Shown: piece after piece, positions 5,732 through 6,864 of the stretch
Layout: every line of letters begins with the position of its first letter
How positions within the stretch are numbered: the stretch's first letter is position 1
Source of the DNA: Candidatus Bipolaricaulota bacterium
GTDB taxonomy: Bacteria; Bipolaricaulota; Bipolaricaulia; UBA7950; UBA9294
Length of the DNA stretch: 6,864 nucleotides
Assembly (NCBI GenBank): GCA_003979035.1
Contig: RXOA01000082.1
Location: 1-6,864, forward strand
Direction of reading: 5' to 3'
Position numbers and translations under genes: made by a program
The notes under the pieces: model-generated
Database searches by the model: none
Told to the model about the DNA's origin: nothing
What the model saw: only the letters and a program-made list of their open reading frames with translations

Positions 5732-6269
5732 GCCGCGCACGATCAGAGAGGAAACCGTATTCTCGGGCGAACTGCTCGAATTGCGCGTAGACGAAGTCGA
5801 ACTCCCGGACGGGCGACATGCCATCCGGGAGTTCGTCCTTCACCCAGGTGCAGCGTGCATTCTTGCACTTCGGGAACCTCACTCGCTCATCCTCGTTCGT
5901 CAGTACCGCCACGCTGTCGACTCCGAATTGTGGGAGATTCCCGCCGGCAAGCTCGATCCCGGAGAAACGCCACTGCAGTGTGCAAAACGCGAACTGCTCG
6001 AAGAAACCGGATATGAAGCGGCGACCTGGCATGAATGTTTCCGATTCTTGTCATCGCCCGGATTCAGCAACGAATGGCTGACATTGTTCATTGCCCGCTC
6101 GTTGAGCCATGCCGCCGCACGCTGGATCGACGAGATCCCTACCTGTCGGACATTCCCGATTGAGCAGGCCTGGAGGATGGTGCATTCCGGCGAGATCACG
6201 GACGCCAAGACAATCCTCGCGATTCAAGTAGCCGTTGCGGAAGAACAGGAGGCGTCTCTTGGTACATGA
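5724..6269 (+). CDS. Nudix hydrolase, ADP-ribose pyrophosphatase type (probable CTG start)
   Basis: Predicted to hydrolyse ADP-ribose or a similar nucleoside-diphosphate compound to AMP and a sugar phosphate. From CTG 5724 it is 181 residues, typical for this family. The Nudix box (consensus Gx5Ex7REUxEExGU) is complete: Gly75, Glu81, then RELLEETGY (89-97). RQYRHAV before the box and SSPGFSNEWLTLFIA after it are typical of the ADP-ribose pyrophosphatase branch. Starting at TTG 5781 would give 162 residues but drop the segment TIREETVFSGELLEL, which matches the first beta-strands of relatives. So the upstream start is preferred although CTG is rare. It overlaps the gamma subunit by 8 bp and the next gene by 11 bp. 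Family secure, substrate inferred, start uncertain. Confidence 0.88.
   Translation: MHKPRTIREETVFSGELLELRVDEVELPDGRHAIREFVLHPGAACILALREPHSLILVRQYRHAVDSELWEIPAGKLDPGETPLQCAKRELLEETGYEAATWHECFRFLSSPGFSNEWLTLFIARSLSHAAARWIDEIPTCRTFPIEQAWRMVHSGEITDAKTILAIQVAVAEEQEASLGT
6247..6252 (+). promoter_or_regulatory. Consensus ribosome binding site for the TTG-initiated last gene
   Basis: A perfect AGGAGG lies 6 nt before the TTG at 6259, inside the end of the Nudix gene. The downstream frame has a stop at 6229-6231 and no ATG before its conserved region, so this site fixes the start. Confidence 0.75.
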
Positions 6270-6864
6270 TCGCCCGTCGAGACAACGATGCTCCTATGAG
6301 CCAGACGTCCGCCTGTCGGCGTTCGATGAGTTCGGACGCGGTCACGACGGGCACTATCGTTTCTCCAATGACCGCCTCCCGGAGGGGTTCCGCCTGATCG
6401 GAAACGGTGATATCGGTGGCAAGGCGCGTGGCCTGCTGTTCGTCATGGACCACATGGCGCAAGGCGGTAGCCTCACCGAGCATCAACACTTGGTGCATTT
6501 TCCGTCCTCCACCGTTCTCACCACAGAAATCTTTGACGAGTTCATCGCCGGCAACGCCTTGGACGAGGTCATCCGAGCCGGTTGCAGCAAGGATCTCTCG
6601 CTGGACGAAGTCGCCGAGCGGTTCGCGACAGCCGTGTTCCCCGAGCGGTGGCTCGGCACCCTCGCCGATTTCTTGGAGACCGAGAAGCGGCCGCTTGTGG
6701 CGCGTTCCTCCTCCGTGATGGAGGACAATCCGGAACACTCGTTTGCCGGAATCTACTTGTCGGAGTTCCTTCCCAATCGGGGTCCGCTCGATAAGCGCCT
6801 CTCGCAGCTTGTCGCATCCATCAAGCGGGTGTACGCCTCCACGTTCGGTCGAAACGCCCGCGCC
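6259..6864 (+). CDS. PEP/pyruvate-binding domain protein (PEP synthase/PPDK N-terminal ATP-grasp type), N-terminal 202 residues, 3' end beyond window
   Basis: The frame is open from TTG 6259 to the right edge. After about 45 poorly conserved residues come GFRLIGNGDIGGKARGLLFV (46-65), matching the opening ATP-binding motif of the PPDK N-terminal/PEP synthase domain. Then follow VLTTEIFDEFIAGNAL, and PLVARSSSVMEDNPEHSFAG with Arg149 of the RSSS motif likely contacting ATP phosphates. Enzymes with this domain use ATP to phosphorylate pyruvate via a phosphohistidine domain further downstream, which is not in view. The sequence looks like the large 'PEP/pyruvate-binding' proteins rather than classical PpsA or PPDK, so calling it PEP synthase would be premature. 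The TTG start is supported by AGGAGG and by an 11-bp overlap with the Nudix gene. Neighbouring oxidoreductase genes suggest a role near the pyruvate/PEP node. Confidence 0.85.
   Translation, partial: MVHDRPSRQRCSYEPDVRLSAFDEFGRGHDGHYRFSNDRLPEGFRLIGNGDIGGKARGLLFVMDHMAQGGSLTEHQHLVHFPSSTVLTTEIFDEFIAGNALDEVIRAGCSKDLSLDEVAERFATAVFPERWLGTLADFLETEKRPLVARSSSVMEDNPEHSFAGIYLSEFLPNRGPLDKRLSQLVASIKRVYASTFGRNARA

Larger units (their letters stand above)
796..6864 (+). other. Probable single operon: ribF-tsaB-rpmB-S1-korDABC-Nudix-PEP-binding
   Basis: Ten codirectional genes are separated by at most 51 bp, with overlaps at S1/korD (26 bp), korA/korB (11 bp), korC/Nudix (8 bp) and Nudix/last gene (11 bp). 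I see no hairpin followed by a T-run between any pair and no convincing internal promoter. Co-transcription is therefore inferred. The 51-bp gap at 2630-2680 is the likeliest place for an internal start, but nothing recognisable is there. Confidence 0.65.

Noticed and set aside
6196..6738. A 180-codon minus-strand frame at the right end
   Set aside because: It is opposite the PEP/pyruvate-binding coding region, whose plus-strand product has conserved motifs and a good ribosome binding site. The antisense product has none.
1..6864. tRNA or rRNA genes, CRISPR repeats, insertion sequences, attachment sites
   Set aside because: Coding sequence fills nearly the whole window, with no repeated units, inverted terminal repeats or tRNA-like folds noticed by eye.

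Overview
The window is a densely packed bacterial chromosomal segment of fairly high GC. It shows no mobile elements, RNA genes, CRISPR or phage features. A four-subunit 2-oxoacid:ferredoxin oxidoreductase points to an anaerobe or microaerophile. The mix of a zinc-ribbon L28 protein, a small S1-domain protein with a tail resembling Firmicutes-type proteins, and a VorB-like alpha subunit does not let me name a phylum. An uncultured or deeply branching lineage is plausible but is inference.

Layout. Positions 1-684 on the minus strand carry the first 228 codons of ruvB, which continues past the left edge. A 111-bp divergent spacer follows (685-795). From 796 to the right edge all genes lie on the plus strand and look like one operon: ribF (FMN/FAD synthesis), tsaB (tRNA t6A modification), rpmB (ribosomal protein L28), a small S1-domain RNA-binding protein, korD-korA-korB-korC (ferredoxin, alpha, beta and gamma subunits of the oxidoreductase), a Nudix hydrolase of the ADP-ribose pyrophosphatase type, and the first 202 codons of a PEP/pyruvate-binding-domain protein. 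The largest plus-strand gap is 51 bp. Four junctions overlap (26, 11, 8 and 11 bp), so translational coupling is likely.

How the genes fit together. The first half serves cofactor supply and translation. The second half is central carbon and energy metabolism: the oxidoreductase converts a 2-oxoacid plus CoA to acyl-CoA and CO2, reducing ferredoxin (or runs in reverse). The last gene has the ATP-binding domain of PEP synthase and pyruvate phosphate dikinase, so it may act at the pyruvate/PEP node. The Nudix enzyme probably removes ADP-ribose or related nucleotides.

Points of note. Two genes appear to start at non-ATG codons overlapping the upstream stop (a CTG at 5724 and a TTG at 6259), each behind a good ribosome binding site. 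ruvB may be made from a nearly leaderless mRNA and has two substitutions at usually conserved glycines. RibF has lost a usually conserved His-Pro pair. I found no convincing wholly new biological system; the window is mostly recognisable housekeeping and energy metabolism in an unusual arrangement.
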